Positions 19,056 through 28,903 of a DNA stretch of 64,000 bases are shown one piece after another. This DNA comes from Bacillus sp. AFS098217 (GTDB lineage: Bacteria; Bacillota; Bacilli; Bacillales; Bacillaceae_G). How positions within the stretch are numbered: position 1 is the first letter of the stretch; each line of letters starts with the position of its first letter. The notes below the pieces were generated by a model. It was not told where the DNA came from. It was given only the letters and a program-made list of their open reading frames with translations, and ran no database searches. The position numbers and the translations under genes were made by a program. Location of the stretch: the NCBI RefSeq assembly GCF_002551815.1, contig NZ_NVPR01000016.1:186510-250509 (forward strand), read 5' to 3'.

Positions 19056-19805
19056 ATGACAGAGCGTGATCATTATACAAATGAAGAAAAAGAAGCTGAT
19101 CCGAAAGAGGATTCAAAGGAAGCATCAGTAGTAGAAAAAATTCAACAGCTTGGTCAAACGAATGTGCCGCAAATGAATGAATCACGTATTCATTGTTTAA
19201 CAATTGTTGGACAGGTAGAAGGGCATGTTCAACTTCCACCGCAAAATAAGACGACGAAATATGAGCATGTAATTCCGCAAATTGTAGCAATTGAACAAAA
19301 TCCGAAAATTGAAGGTTTACTTTTATTGTTGAATACAGTAGGTGGTGATGTTGAGGCTGGACTAGCGATTTCTGAAATGGTAGCTTCACTATCAAAACCA
19401 ACTGTATCCCTTGTTTTAGGTGGAGGGCATTCAATAGGTGTACCGATTGCGGTATCGACGAATTATTCATATATTGCAGAAACTGCAACAATGACGATTC
19501 ATCCAATTCGTTTAACTGGTCTTGTCATTGGTGTTCCGCAAACATTTGAGTATCTAGATAAGATGCAGGAACGGGTTATACGATTTGTAACAAAGCATTC
19601 AAAAGTGACGGAAGATCGTTTTAAAGAGCTTATGTTTGCAAAAGGGAATTTAACGCGAGATATTGGAACAAATGTAATTGGTGGAGACGCAGTGAAATAT
19701 GGTTTAATAGATGATGTTGGTGGTATTGGAGATGCGATTCGAAAATTAAATGAATTAATAGATATGAAAGCGGATGGAAAACAAGATGGGAAGTTGTTGC
19801 AATGA
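19056..19805 (+). CDS. tepA: TepA, ClpP-like translocation-enhancing protease
   Basis: 249 residues of the ClpP/crotonase serine-protease clan. TepA (YmfB) of B. subtilis is reported to assist protein export at the cytoplasmic membrane, possibly by degrading signal peptides. The catalytic serine region is [12 protein letters not shown] near residue 125, and a histidine follows in TMTIHPIR. The first 35 residues are charged and low complexity. ATG 19056 follows AAAGGGG; an in-frame ATG at 19029 lacks a suitable site. It overlaps ylzJ by 4 bases. Confidence 0.9.
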   Translation: MTERDHYTNEEKEADPKEDSKEASVVEKIQQLGQTNVPQMNESRIHCLTIVGQVEGHVQLPPQNKTTKYEHVIPQIVAIEQNPKIEGLLLLLNTVGGDVEAGLAISEMVASLSKPTVSLVLGGGHSIGVPIAVSTNYSYIAETATMTIHPIRLTGLVIGVPQTFEYLDKMQERVIRFVTKHSKVTEDRFKELMFAKGNLTRDIGTNVIGGDAVKYGLIDDVGGIGDAIRKLNELIDMKADGKQDGKLLQ

Positions 19806-20005
19806 TTTTATATACAATTATGCCAGAGCAAGTTATTTATCCAGCGGATTATTCGCAGTGTGAAAGTCAAAAAATAGTGAATGTAAATGGTGTAGAGATG
19901 GTTGTTTCTGAAGAAAATAATCAATCCTATTCCATAGTACGCGTGCTAAGTACGGATCCATCCCATTACTTACAATATGAGCCTGGACAGAAAATAACCT
20001 TTTAG
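19802..20005 (+). CDS. ylzJ: YlzJ-like protein
   Basis: A 67-residue protein of the YlzJ family, starting [14 protein letters not shown]. Its function is unknown. It overlaps the tepA stop codon (ATGA), so it is translated with tepA. The tepA-ylzJ-spoIIIE order is the same as in B. subtilis. Confidence 0.85.
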   Translation: MILYTIMPEQVIYPADYSQCESQKIVNVNGVEMVVSEENNQSYSIVRVLSTDPSHYLQYEPGQKITF

Positions 20006-20033
20006 TAAAAAGCAGGATTTTGTTTAAAAGCTA

Positions 20034-20093
20034 TGGTATAATATAAAAAACAAGACGGTTGAGCAGCCATGAGTAGGCTGCTTTCTTCTGTTT
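20034..20093 (+). promoter_or_regulatory. Extended -10 promoter followed by terminator-like hairpin, upstream of spoIIIE
   Basis: TGGTATAAT (20034-20042) fits an extended -10. About 20 nt later AGCAGCC/GGCTGCT (20062-20082) forms a 7-bp hairpin followed by TTCTTCTGTTT. It could terminate tepA-ylzJ read-through, attenuate spoIIIE, or make a very short RNA. Confidence 0.45.
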
Positions 20094-20216
20094 ATTTAGC
20101 ATTTTACAAGAAGTGTAAAAATAGAAGATAACGAGACCTGAATATAAGGAATGGTTTATAAATAAATCATTTTGTAAATGAAAGTTTTATTTAATTTTAG
20201 AACACGGGGTGAAGAA

Positions 20217-22610
20217 ATGGCAAAACAAAAGCAAAGAGGGACGAAAGCAAAAGCAAGACGTACGATAAAGCCGACTTTGTATTACGAAATCGTCGGGTTG
20301 ACTCTTTTTGCACTTTCAATCATTACAATTTTACAGCTAGGTGTTGTAGGAAAATCGTTTGTGTTATTTTTTCGCTTTTTCTTTGGTGAATGGTACATAA
20401 TTGGCGTATTAGGTGTGATTGCTTTGTCAATTGCATTTGTGATAAAACGTGGATGGCCTAATCTTTTAAACAAACGGTTAATAGGTGTTTATTTAATTGT
20501 ATCAGCGATATTAATGTTTAGTCATATCACATTATTCAACCTGCTTACAAAAGACGGAGCGGTAGAAAATACATCTGTAATTGTTAGTACAAAAGATTTA
20601 TTCTTTCTAGAAATGAAAAAGAGTCCAAATACTGTCCATTTAGGTGGCGGCATGTTTGGAGCTCTTATGTTTGCGACATGTTATTTTTTATTTGACGAAG
20701 TAGGAGCCTATATTATTGGGATTATTTTAGTTGTTCTTGGTGTGCTCTGTATTACAAATAAACATATTGGAGAAGTACTTGCTCCGGTAGGAAGAATACT
20801 TAGAAGTCAGTTTCAAGTGATGCAAGGAGACTACAAAGATTGGAAATCTAAGCGTGCAGCTGAACAAACGGAAAAGAAAAAAACGTCAAGGCGTACGCGG
20901 AGTGAACGTCTTGATACCCAAGAAGAGATTGCCGATCCGGTAGAAGAAATAGAAATCGGACCGCCAATTATTTCAAACTTCACAGAGAATTACCCGGTAA
21001 GTGAGGAGCAGGATAAACGCAGTGAAGAAGAAAGACCAAACGATTTAATTACTTCGCCGCTTGTTGAAGAAGAAATTCCATCTCAACCACAAGAACAACC
21101 GAAAAAGAAACGCGGCGAAAAGATAGTTGAATCTTTAGAGGGGGAAACAAAGGCGCCTCCAATGCAATTTTCCAATGTGGAAAATAAAGATTATAAGCTT
21201 CCTTCTCTTGATATATTGAAATTTCCAAAGAATAAGCAAGTTACGAATGAAAATGCGGAAATTTATGAGAATGCTCGTAAATTGGAACGCACATTCCAAA
21301 GCTTTGGTGTGAAAGCGAAAGTAACAAAAGTACATAGAGGTCCTGCGGTTACGAAGTATGAAGTGTATCCGGATATGGGAGTGAAAGTAAGTAAAATTGT
21401 TAGTTTGAGTGATGATTTGGCACTGGCTTTAGCGGCCAAGGATATTCGAATTGAAGCACCAATTCCCGGGAAATCAGCAGTAGGAATTGAAGTTCCAAAT
21501 TCAGAGGTTTCTATGGTGACGCTTAGAGAAGTACTTGATTCAAAAGCGAACAACCATCCAGAAGAAAAATTATTAATTGGTCTTGGACGTGATATTACTG
21601 GTGAAGCCGTGTTAGCACGTTTAAATAAGATGCCCCATCTATTAGTAGCTGGAGCGACTGGCAGTGGGAAAAGTGTATGTATTAATGGGATTATTGTTAG
21701 TATTTTAATGCGTGCAAAACCACATGAGGTAAAATTAATGATGATTGATCCGAAGATGGTAGAGTTAAATGTATATAATGGTGTTCCGCATTTATTAACA
21801 CCTGTGGTAACAGATCCGAAAAAAGCCTCACAAGCATTGAAAAAAGTTGTGAGTGAAATGGAACGTCGGTATGAATTGTTCGCTCATAGTGGAACGCGTA
21901 ATATTGAAGGGTATAATGAGTATATTAGACAGCATAATGACCAATCTGAAGCTAAGCAACCAGAACTTCCATACATTGTTGTAATTGTGGACGAGCTAGC
22001 TGATTTAATGATGGTTGCTTCTTCAGACGTAGAAGATGCAATTATGCGTTTAGCGCAGATGGCGCGTGCAGCTGGTATTCATTTAATTATCGCGACGCAA
22101 CGTCCGTCAGTTGACGTTATTACAGGTGTTATTAAAGCGAATATTCCATCGCGTATTGCTTTTGCTGTATCTTCTCAAACAGACTCTCGTACAATCCTTG
22201 ACGGTGGTGGCGCTGAGAAGTTACTAGGTCGTGGAGACATGCTATTTATACCTATCGGTGCATCGAAGCCAGTTCGTGTGCAAGGGGCGTTCTTATCAGA
22301 TGATGAAGTAGAAAGAGTTGTAGAATATGTTATAGGGCAACAAAAAGCGCAATATCAAGAAGATATGATCCCGCAAGATGTCCCCGAAACAAAACAAGAA
22401 GTTGAAGATGAATTGTATGATGAAGCGGTTCAACTTGTTGTAGAAATGCAAACAGCCTCTGTTTCTATGTTGCAACGCAGATTTAGAGTAGGATATACAC
22501 GTGCGGCGCGTCTAATTGATGCAATGGAGATGAATGGTGTAGTTGGACCTTATGAGGGTAGTAAACCGAGAGAAGTGTTGATTAAAGATATACAAGAAAA
22601 AAGTTCTTAA
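20217..22610 (+). CDS. spoIIIE: DNA translocase SpoIIIE (FtsK family)
   Basis: 797 residues. SpoIIIE pumps the chromosome into the forespore across the polar septum and clears trapped DNA in vegetative division. Four or so N-terminal membrane segments (about residues 25-180) anchor it. An acidic, proline/glutamate-rich linker follows. The motor has Walker A GATGSGKS at about residue 479, Walker [13 protein letters not shown] and the RPSVDVITG segment. The C-terminal gamma winged-helix ([18 protein letters not shown]) reads chromosome polarity sequences. ATG 20217 follows GGGGTGA; an ATG at 20178 lacks a site. Confidence 0.96.
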   Translation: MAKQKQRGTKAKARRTIKPTLYYEIVGLTLFALSIITILQLGVVGKSFVLFFRFFFGEWYIIGVLGVIALSIAFVIKRGWPNLLNKRLIGVYLIVSAILMFSHITLFNLLTKDGAVENTSVIVSTKDLFFLEMKKSPNTVHLGGGMFGALMFATCYFLFDEVGAYIIGIILVVLGVLCITNKHIGEVLAPVGRILRSQFQVMQGDYKDWKSKRAAEQTEKKKTSRRTRSERLDTQEEIADPVEEIEIGPPIISNFTENYPVSEEQDKRSEEERPNDLITSPLVEEEIPSQPQEQPKKKRGEKIVESLEGETKAPPMQFSNVENKDYKLPSLDILKFPKNKQVTNENAEIYENARKLERTFQSFGVKAKVTKVHRGPAVTKYEVYPDMGVKVSKIVSLSDDLALALAAKDIRIEAPIPGKSAVGIEVPNSEVSMVTLREVLDSKANNHPEEKLLIGLGRDITGEAVLARLNKMPHLLVAGATGSGKSVCINGIIVSILMRAKPHEVKLMMIDPKMVELNVYNGVPHLLTPVVTDPKKASQALKKVVSEMERRYELFAHSGTRNIEGYNEYIRQHNDQSEAKQPELPYIVVIVDELADLMMVASSDVEDAIMRLAQMARAAGIHLIIATQRPSVDVITGVIKANIPSRIAFAVSSQTDSRTILDGGGAEKLLGRGDMLFIPIGASKPVRVQGAFLSDDEVERVVEYVIGQQKAQYQEDMIPQDVPETKQEVEDELYDEAVQLVVEMQTASVSMLQRRFRVGYTRAARLIDAMEMNGVVGPYEGSKPREVLIKDIQEKSS

Positions 22611-22612
22611 TA

Positions 22613-22646
22613 AAAAAAGCCTAATTGTTTGCAATTAGGCTTTTTT
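22613..22646 (+). terminator. Intrinsic terminator after spoIIIE
   Basis: The stem AAAAGCCTAATTG/CAATTAGGCTTTT is followed by Ts. Confidence 0.9.
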
Positions 22647-22783
22647 ATATGACGTTTTTGTTATATACTATAGTCGTCAGTAAAGAAAGGGCTTACATCT
22701 TGAGTGGTTCTTTAGAATACGAATGCTTTTAATATTGTTTTTGAAAACGTTCGATATTCGTTGTAGAAAAGTGTTGAATCATG

Positions 22784-22812
22784 TTGACACATATGGGAGC
22801 AAGTGGTAAGAT
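22784..22812 (+). promoter_or_regulatory. Sigma-A promoter for the nucleoside uptake operon
   Basis: A perfect TTGACA (22784-22789) lies 17 bp from TAAGAT (22807-22812). It is placed so that the transcript starts just before the guanine riboswitch aptamer. Confidence 0.85.
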
Positions 22813-22830
22813 TACTTCGAAAAGAATCAC

Positions 22831-22990
22831 TGCCTCATATAATCTTGGAGATAAGGTCCATAAGTTTCTACCTGGCAACCATGAATTGCTAGACTATGAG
22901 GGGAAAAGTGTGTAACAAAGGATGTAAGAGGGATCTTTGTGCCGAACTTTTTCTCTATATGAGGAATGTTTGTGGTACAAAGTTTTTTTT
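22831..22990 (+). ncRNA. Guanine-class purine riboswitch with transcription terminator
   Basis: The aptamer is recognisable: P1 CCTCATA (22833-22839)/TATGAGG (22895-22901), core ATAATCT, loop GATAAGG, joining TTTCTACC, loop CCATGAA and P3 CTGGCAA/TTGCTAG. The specificity base before the 3' P1 strand (GAC-TATG, position 22894) is C, which predicts guanine or hypoxanthine, not adenine. The expression platform has a 9-bp terminator, CTTTGTGCC (22935)/GGTACAAAG (22974), followed by T8. ACAAAG at 22915-22920 can instead pair with CTTTGT as antiterminator. The design predicts repression when guanine is plentiful. Confidence 0.92.
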
Positions 22991-23150
22991 ATGAAATAAA
23001 GATAGAAAATTTCATCTTGAAAAATTATTAACATTTATTCGGCAAGTTTCATTTATTTTAGTATTGCAAAATTTAAACTGTGTGTAGGTTGAAAAGAGAG
23101 AAAAGAAGTCTTACATCAGAGGTCGAATAATTGAAATGCGGGGGAGTCTT

Positions 23151-23876
23151 ATGTCAGTTAAATCCGATAGTCGACACTTATATTTACAGGTGATCGATCA
23201 TATTAAAGAGAAGATCAAAAGCGGGGCATACAAAGAGAAACAAAAGTTGCCTTCAGAGTTTGATTTAGCGAAAGAACTCGGCGTAAGTAGAGCAACTTTA
23301 CGTGAAGCATTGCGTATTTTAGAGGAAGAAAATGTTGTGATTCGTAGACATGGTGTGGGTACGTTTGTGAATGCGAAACCGTTATTTTCTTCAGGAATCG
23401 AACAGCTTTCTAGTATTACAGATATGATTTCCAGTGTGGGGAAAACACCGGGAACAGTCTTTTTATCATCATCTACTACGAGTTTAACAGAAGAGGAAAA
23501 AGAAAAGTTTAATAGTGAAGAAGATTTTGAAGCAGTGATGATTGAGCGTGTTCGTACAGCAGATGGGGAACCTGTTGTATATTGTATTGACAAATTGGCA
23601 AAAGAAATATTGCCTGATTTATCGGATTACAATGAGGAATCGCTGCTTACTGTAATACATAATAACACGCACAAACGCATTACATATGCGGTCGCTCATA
23701 TTGAACCAATTGGTTATCATCCGAAAATATCGCCAATCTTACAATGTGAGCCAGAAACAGCACTGCTCGTTTTAAAGCAAATGCACTATGATCAAAATGA
23801 TGAACCAATCTTATATTCTATTAATTATTTCAGAGCAGATAAATTTAGCTTCCACGTATTAAGAAAACGTATGTAA
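23151..23876 (+). CDS. GntR/HutC-family transcriptional regulator of the nucleoside transporter locus
   Basis: 241 residues. The N-terminal GntR winged helix (about residues 8-72) includes [29 protein letters not shown] and the wing RRHGVGTFV. The C-terminal UTRA-type effector domain is as in HutC-subfamily regulators. ATG 23151 is chosen because GGGGGAG lies 5-8 nt upstream; an ATG at 23136 overlaps that site. It sits between the guanine riboswitch and the BMP-type binding protein gene, which starts 90 bp downstream with no terminator, so it likely regulates the nup genes. Its effector is unknown; a nucleoside is a reasonable guess. Confidence 0.88.
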   Translation: MSVKSDSRHLYLQVIDHIKEKIKSGAYKEKQKLPSEFDLAKELGVSRATLREALRILEEENVVIRRHGVGTFVNAKPLFSSGIEQLSSITDMISSVGKTPGTVFLSSSTTSLTEEEKEKFNSEEDFEAVMIERVRTADGEPVVYCIDKLAKEILPDLSDYNEESLLTVIHNNTHKRITYAVAHIEPIGYHPKISPILQCEPETALLVLKQMHYDQNDEPILYSINYFRADKFSFHVLRKRM

Positions 23877-23966
23877 TAAAGTTCCTTTTTAGGGAGGTGA
23901 CAGCAAGAAGAAAGGGACAGCAGCGTATGAATAGATATATATATCATTTTAGGAGGGGTTTCTAGT

Positions 23967-25043
23967 ATGAAGAAAAAAGCAGGTCTTTTATTATCATTAA
24001 CGTTAGTAGCGAGTACAGTGTTAGGTGCATGTGGTAACTCGGATAAAGCAAGTGGAGATAAAAAAGATGACAAGAACATTAAAGTAGGTATGGTTACAGA
24101 CGTTGGGGGCGTTGATGATAAATCATTTAACCAATCTTCTTGGGAAGGTTTACAAAAATTCGGTAAAGATAATGGGCTAAAAGAGAAGACGAACTATCGT
24201 TACCTTCAGTCTGAAAAAGAAGCAGATTATATTCCGAACTTAAAGAAATTTGCAAAAGATAAATATGATTTATCTTTTGGTATTGGTTATAAATTAGAAA
24301 AAGCAATTGAAGAGGTTGCGAAAGAAAATCCAAAACAACAGTTTGCAATTGTAGATACTGTAGTAAAACAACCGAACGTAACAAGTATTACATTTAAGGA
24401 TCATGAAGGATCATTCCTTGTAGGTGCAGTAGCAGCGATGTCAACAAAAACAAATAAAGTTGGGTTTGTTGGTGGAATGAAGAGTGATTTAATTAGTAAG
24501 TTTGAGAATGGATTTAAAGCTGGTGCTAAAGCTGTTAACCCAAATATTGAGATTGTATCTGAATATGCAGAAGCGTTCGATAAGCCTGAAAAAGGTGCTG
24601 CACTTGCATCAGCAATGTACGGACAAGGAGTAGACGTAATTTATCATGCTGCTGGTGGTACTGGTAACGGCGTGTTTACTGAAGCGAAAAACCGTAAGAA
24701 GAAAGGTGAAAATGTTTGGGTAATCGGTGTTGACCGTGACCAAAATCAAGAAGGTATGCCTGAAAACGTAACGCTAACTTCTATGGTAAAACGCGTTGAT
24801 GTTGCGGTTGAAAAAGTAGCACAAGAAGCAAAAGATGGTAAGTTAGAAGGCGGAAAAGTAGAAGCGTTTGGTTTGAAAGATGAAGGTGTTGGCATTGCGA
24901 AAACAACTGATAATGTGAAAAAAGTAAATCCGGAAATTTTACCAAAAGTAGAAGAGTTTGAAAAGAAAATTACTGCTGGTGAAATTAAGGTGCCTGCTAC
25001 TGATAAAGAGTACAAAGAATACGAAGCTGCTCTTAAGAAATAA
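23967..25043 (+). CDS. nupN: BMP-family nucleoside-binding lipoprotein (NupN-type)
   Basis: 358 residues. The signal peptide ends in a lipobox, TVLGAC, with the lipid-modified cysteine near residue 20, so it is anchored on the outer face of the membrane. The body is a basic membrane protein/PnrA-like domain: VTDVGGVDDKSFNQSSWEGL at about residues 45-64, and WVIGVDRDQNQEG later. B. subtilis NupN (YufN) binds guanosine for the NupOPQ transporter. GGAGGGG precedes the ATG. A strong hairpin follows the gene, fitting higher expression of the binding protein than of the permease. Confidence 0.92.
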   Translation: MKKKAGLLLSLTLVASTVLGACGNSDKASGDKKDDKNIKVGMVTDVGGVDDKSFNQSSWEGLQKFGKDNGLKEKTNYRYLQSEKEADYIPNLKKFAKDKYDLSFGIGYKLEKAIEEVAKENPKQQFAIVDTVVKQPNVTSITFKDHEGSFLVGAVAAMSTKTNKVGFVGGMKSDLISKFENGFKAGAKAVNPNIEIVSEYAEAFDKPEKGAALASAMYGQGVDVIYHAAGGTGNGVFTEAKNRKKKGENVWVIGVDRDQNQEGMPENVTLTSMVKRVDVAVEKVAQEAKDGKLEGGKVEAFGLKDEGVGIAKTTDNVKKVNPEILPKVEEFEKKITAGEIKVPATDKEYKEYEAALKK

Positions 25044-25054
25044 TAGAGAAATAG

Positions 25055-25088
25055 CAAAGGTTAGTTCTTAGAACTAACCTTTGTATAT
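25055..25088 (+). terminator. Stem-loop between nupN and nupO
   Basis: CAAAGGTTAGTTC/GAACTAACCTTTG is a perfect 13-bp stem with a 3-nt loop. There is no clean T run, so it may be a leaky terminator or a 3'-end stabiliser for the nupN mRNA. Confidence 0.7.
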
Positions 25089-25148
25089 ATAAAATTACTT
25101 TTAATAGAGTGTAATTGGGGACTGTTCCCTGCTAAAAGGAGGAACAAA

Positions 25149-26681
25149 ATGGAATACGTAATTGAGATGAATAATATTACAAAAGTATTCCCAGGCATTG
25201 TAGCGAACGATAATATTACGCTGCAAGTAAAACAGGGAGAAATACATGCTTTACTCGGAGAAAATGGTGCAGGGAAGTCAACGTTAATGAACGTTCTTTT
25301 TGGATTATATCAGCCAGAACAAGGAGAAATTAAAATTAAAGGGAAACCTGTAAAAATTACAAACCCTAATATTGCAAATGACTTCGGGATTGGTATGGTT
25401 CATCAACATTTCATGCTTGTTCATAATTTTACAGTAACAGAGAATATTATTCTTGGAAATGAACCGAAGAGAAAAGGGAAAATTGCTATTGATGAAGCTG
25501 CAAAAGAGATTCAACAATTATCAGAACAATATGGTTTAGCTGTAGATCCGAATGCGAAAATTGAAGATATTTCGGTTGGTATGCAGCAACGTGTTGAAAT
25601 TTTAAAAACGCTGTATCGCGGAGCAGAAATTTTAATATTTGATGAACCGACGGCAGTATTAACTCCTCAAGAAATTCATGAGCTTATTCAAATTATGAAA
25701 AAGCTTGTGCAAGAAGGAAAATCTATCATTCTTATTACACATAAGTTAAAAGAAATTATGGAAGTTTGTGATCGTTGTACGATTATTCGTAAAGGAAAGG
25801 GAATCGGAACGGTTGACGTTGCAAATACAGATGAACATAAACTTGCAGAACTAATGGTCGGACGTCAAGTGAATTTTAAAACAGAAAAATTAGATGCCAA
25901 GCCTAAGGAAGATGTACTTTCTATTGCAAATCTTGTTGTTCATGATGCACGCCAATTACCTGCTGTAAAAGGCCTTGACTTAACTGTTCGTGCAGGAGAA
26001 ATTGTCGGTATTGCAGGGATTGATGGGAATGGACAAAGTGAATTAATAGAGGCAATTACTGGTTTACGAAAAGTTGAGTCAGGTTCTATTGCAATTAATG
26101 GGAAAGAAATCACAAATTGGCCTGTTAGACGGATTACGGAAGAAGGAATCGGTCATATTCCAGAAGACCGTCATAAACATGGACTCGTTCTTGATTTTTC
26201 TGTTAGAGATAATATGGTTTTACAAACATATTATAAAAAACCATTTTCAAATAAGGGGATTTTAAATTTTAGTAAAATAAAGAAAAAAGCAAAAGAGCTG
26301 ATTGAACAGTTTGATGTACGTACACCTAGCGAGCAAACATTAGCTCGTGCATTATCTGGTGGGAACCAGCAAAAGGCAATTATTGCACGTGAAGTAGATC
26401 GTGATCCTGATTTATTAATTGCAGCGCAGCCGACACGTGGTTTAGATGTAGGTGCGATCGAATTTATTCATAAGAAATTAATTGAACAGAGAGATAAGGG
26501 AAAAGCGGTGCTTCTTCTTTCTTTAGAACTCGATGAAATTTTAAATGTGAGTGACCGCGTTGCTGTTATTTATGAAGGGAAAATTGTTGCGATTGTTAAT
26601 ACAAAAGAGACAAATGAAAAACAATTAGGTCTTTTAATGGCTGGTGGAACAGGGGAAGAGAAGGTGAGTACAAATGGCTAA
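25149..26681 (+). CDS. nupO: Nucleoside ABC transporter ATP-binding protein (NupO-type)
   Basis: 510 residues, with two fused ATPase halves as in sugar/nucleoside importers. Half one has Walker A GENGAGKST (about residue 37), signature ISVGMQQR and Walker B LIFDEPTAV. Half two has a degenerate P-loop GIDGNGQSE near residue 288, signature LSGGNQQ and AAQPTRGLD. It energises guanosine-type nucleoside import with NupN, NupP and NupQ. AAAGGAGGAAC precedes the ATG. Its end overlaps nupP by 8 bases. Confidence 0.94.
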   Translation: MEYVIEMNNITKVFPGIVANDNITLQVKQGEIHALLGENGAGKSTLMNVLFGLYQPEQGEIKIKGKPVKITNPNIANDFGIGMVHQHFMLVHNFTVTENIILGNEPKRKGKIAIDEAAKEIQQLSEQYGLAVDPNAKIEDISVGMQQRVEILKTLYRGAEILIFDEPTAVLTPQEIHELIQIMKKLVQEGKSIILITHKLKEIMEVCDRCTIIRKGKGIGTVDVANTDEHKLAELMVGRQVNFKTEKLDAKPKEDVLSIANLVVHDARQLPAVKGLDLTVRAGEIVGIAGIDGNGQSELIEAITGLRKVESGSIAINGKEITNWPVRRITEEGIGHIPEDRHKHGLVLDFSVRDNMVLQTYYKKPFSNKGILNFSKIKKKAKELIEQFDVRTPSEQTLARALSGGNQQKAIIAREVDRDPDLLIAAQPTRGLDVGAIEFIHKKLIEQRDKGKAVLLLSLELDEILNVSDRVAVIYEGKIVAIVNTKETNEKQLGLLMAGGTGEEKVSTNG

Positions 26682-27732
26682 AAAGTTTTTAACGGAGCGA
26701 ACGATTAATATTTTAGTTCCTATATTATCCGTTATATTTGGTTTGCTTGTTGGTGCCATTGTTATGTTAGTTAGTGGATATGATCCAATTGTTGGATATG
26801 GTGCACTTTGGACTGGTATGTTCGGAAGCCCTAGTGCAATTGGAGAGACACTTCGTACAATGATTCCGCTTATTCTAGCGGGGTTATCGGTAGCATTTGC
26901 GTTTCGTACCGGTTTATTTAATATCGGGGTAGAAGGACAATTGTTAGTTGGTTGGCTTGCTGCTGTTTGGTTTGGTTATGCAGTATCATTACCTGCCTTT
27001 CTTCATATTCCATTGTCTATTTTAGTGGCAGCTATAGCTGGTGGGCTATGGGGATTTATTCCAGGATATTTGAAAGGGAAATTTAAGGTTAATGAAGTTA
27101 TTGTAACGATTATGATGAATTACATTGCACTATATGTTACATATGACATCATTAAACGCTTTTTACATGAAGGTAATGACAAAACATATGATATTCAGCC
27201 GAGTGCGTCATTAGCTTCAGATTGGTTAGCTTCTTTAACAGATGGTTCTCGCCTTCACTGGGGAATTGTTGTCGCAATTCTTGTTACGATTCTTATGTGG
27301 TTCTTATTAGATAGAACAACTTTAGGTTATGAATTGAAATCAGTTGGATTTAACCAACAAGCGTCTCAATATGCTGGTATGAAAGTGTCTCGTAATGTTG
27401 TGTTATCTATGACAATTGCGGGGGCATTTGCTGGCATTGGTGGCGCAATGGAAGGGCTCGGGACGTTCCAAAGTATGACAGCAATGGCTACGTTTACCGG
27501 AATTGGATTTGACGGGATTGCGGTAGCACTTCTTGGAGGGAATAATCCATTTGGTATTATACTTGCTGCATTATTATTTGGAGGTTTAAAAAGTGCAGCG
27601 CCGCAAATGAACTTTGAAGCGGATGTACCATCTGAATTAATTAATGTAATTATTGCATGTATTATTTTCTTTGTTGCTTGTAGTTATATTTTACGCTGGG
27701 CACTTACGCGCATGAGCAAGGAGGGGAAATAA
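26674..27732 (+). CDS. nupP: Nucleoside ABC transporter permease (NupP-type)
   Basis: 352 residues of the BPD_transp_2 permease family, with about eight to ten hydrophobic segments. It includes the GLFNIGVEGQLLVG loop near residue 84 and the cytoplasmic coupling-type segment with GYELKSVGFNQQASQYAGM. It forms the membrane channel with NupQ. It overlaps nupO and its stop codon directly abuts the nupQ start. Confidence 0.93.
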   Translation: MAKKFLTERTINILVPILSVIFGLLVGAIVMLVSGYDPIVGYGALWTGMFGSPSAIGETLRTMIPLILAGLSVAFAFRTGLFNIGVEGQLLVGWLAAVWFGYAVSLPAFLHIPLSILVAAIAGGLWGFIPGYLKGKFKVNEVIVTIMMNYIALYVTYDIIKRFLHEGNDKTYDIQPSASLASDWLASLTDGSRLHWGIVVAILVTILMWFLLDRTTLGYELKSVGFNQQASQYAGMKVSRNVVLSMTIAGAFAGIGGAMEGLGTFQSMTAMATFTGIGFDGIAVALLGGNNPFGIILAALLFGGLKSAAPQMNFEADVPSELINVIIACIIFFVACSYILRWALTRMSKEGK

Positions 27733-28692
27733 ATGAGCTTTCTAGATGTTTTAGCCATTCTTGTGACGGGTACGTTATACACGGCAGCACCTCTAATCTT
27801 TACAGCGTTAGGTGGCGTATTTAGTGAGCGTTCTGGTGTTGTAAATATCGCATTGGAAGGATTAATGTTATTTGGTGCATTTGTTGGTATTATTACAACG
27901 CTATTAATGGGGGATACTTGGGGGGCTATGACTCCTTGGATTGCACTTATATTTGCAGCAATTGGTAGCGGATTATTTGCACTTCTTCATGCAGTTGCAT
28001 CGATTACATTCCGTGCGGATCAAGTTGTTAGTGGAGTAGCAATTAACTTTTTATCTCTTGGTTTAACTGTTTTTGCGATTAAGAAAATCTTTGGTAAAGG
28101 ACAAACTGATTTTATTCACTACCGTATTGAAAAAATTGATGTTCCAGGACTTTCGGATATTCCGGTTATCGGAAAAATCTTTTTCTCAAATGTACCATTA
28201 ACATCGTATATTGCCATTATTTTAGCATTTGTTGTTTGGTATATCATTTATAAAACACCGTTTGGTCTTCGTCTTCGTGCGGTTGGTGAACATCCAATGG
28301 CTGCAGATACAATGGGGATTAATGTATATAAAATGCGTTATATTGCTGTTTGTATTTCAGGGATGTTTGCTGGAGTGGGTGGTGCAGTCTTTGCACTGTC
28401 AATCTCAAACAACTTCTCAGGTGCAACGATTACGGGACAAGGTTTCTTAGCATTAGCTGCTATGATCTTTGGGAAATGGAACCCAATTGGTGCACTAGGA
28501 GCTGCTTTATTCTTTGGATTTGCACAATCACTAGGGGTAACTGGTGGTACAATCCCTGTATTAAAAGAAATTCCAAGTGTTTTTTTAGCGATATTACCAT
28601 ATGTGTTCACGATTTTAGCACTTGTCGGTTTTGTAGGACGGTCAGAAGCTCCAAAAGCACTTGGAACACCGTATGAAAAAGGAAAAAGGTAA
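27733..28692 (+). CDS. nupQ: Nucleoside ABC transporter permease (NupQ-type)
   Basis: 319 residues, the second permease of the importer, also BPD_transp_2. Typical segments are GVVNIALEGLMLFGAF near residue 36 and GLRLRAVGEHPMAADTMGI near residue 178. It starts immediately after the nupP stop codon. A terminator follows, closing the gntR-nupNOPQ locus under the guanine riboswitch. Confidence 0.93.
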   Translation: MSFLDVLAILVTGTLYTAAPLIFTALGGVFSERSGVVNIALEGLMLFGAFVGIITTLLMGDTWGAMTPWIALIFAAIGSGLFALLHAVASITFRADQVVSGVAINFLSLGLTVFAIKKIFGKGQTDFIHYRIEKIDVPGLSDIPVIGKIFFSNVPLTSYIAIILAFVVWYIIYKTPFGLRLRAVGEHPMAADTMGINVYKMRYIAVCISGMFAGVGGAVFALSISNNFSGATITGQGFLALAAMIFGKWNPIGALGAALFFGFAQSLGVTGGTIPVLKEIPSVFLAILPYVFTILALVGFVGRSEAPKALGTPYEKGKR

Positions 28693-28709
28693 TCGTTTAA
28701 AAAGTATAG

Positions 28710-28741
28710 AAAAAGCTCGCACATTAGTGCGGGCTTTTTTA
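28710..28741 (+). terminator. Intrinsic terminator after nupQ
   Basis: The stem AAAAAGCTCGCAC/GTGCGGGCTTTTTT ends in a T run. Confidence 0.9.
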
Positions 28742-28903
28742 CATAGAATATGCTTAATACAGAAATTTATTTTCTGCTTTTTAATGAAGAAATGATTAGA
28801 AGGAAAAGGATATAAAGATGATAAGAGAGAAAAGTTGATTTTGTATTTCTAAAAACTGTATATTGAAGAGGAATATTCCTACATACGTAAAGGAGGGCTA
28901 TAA

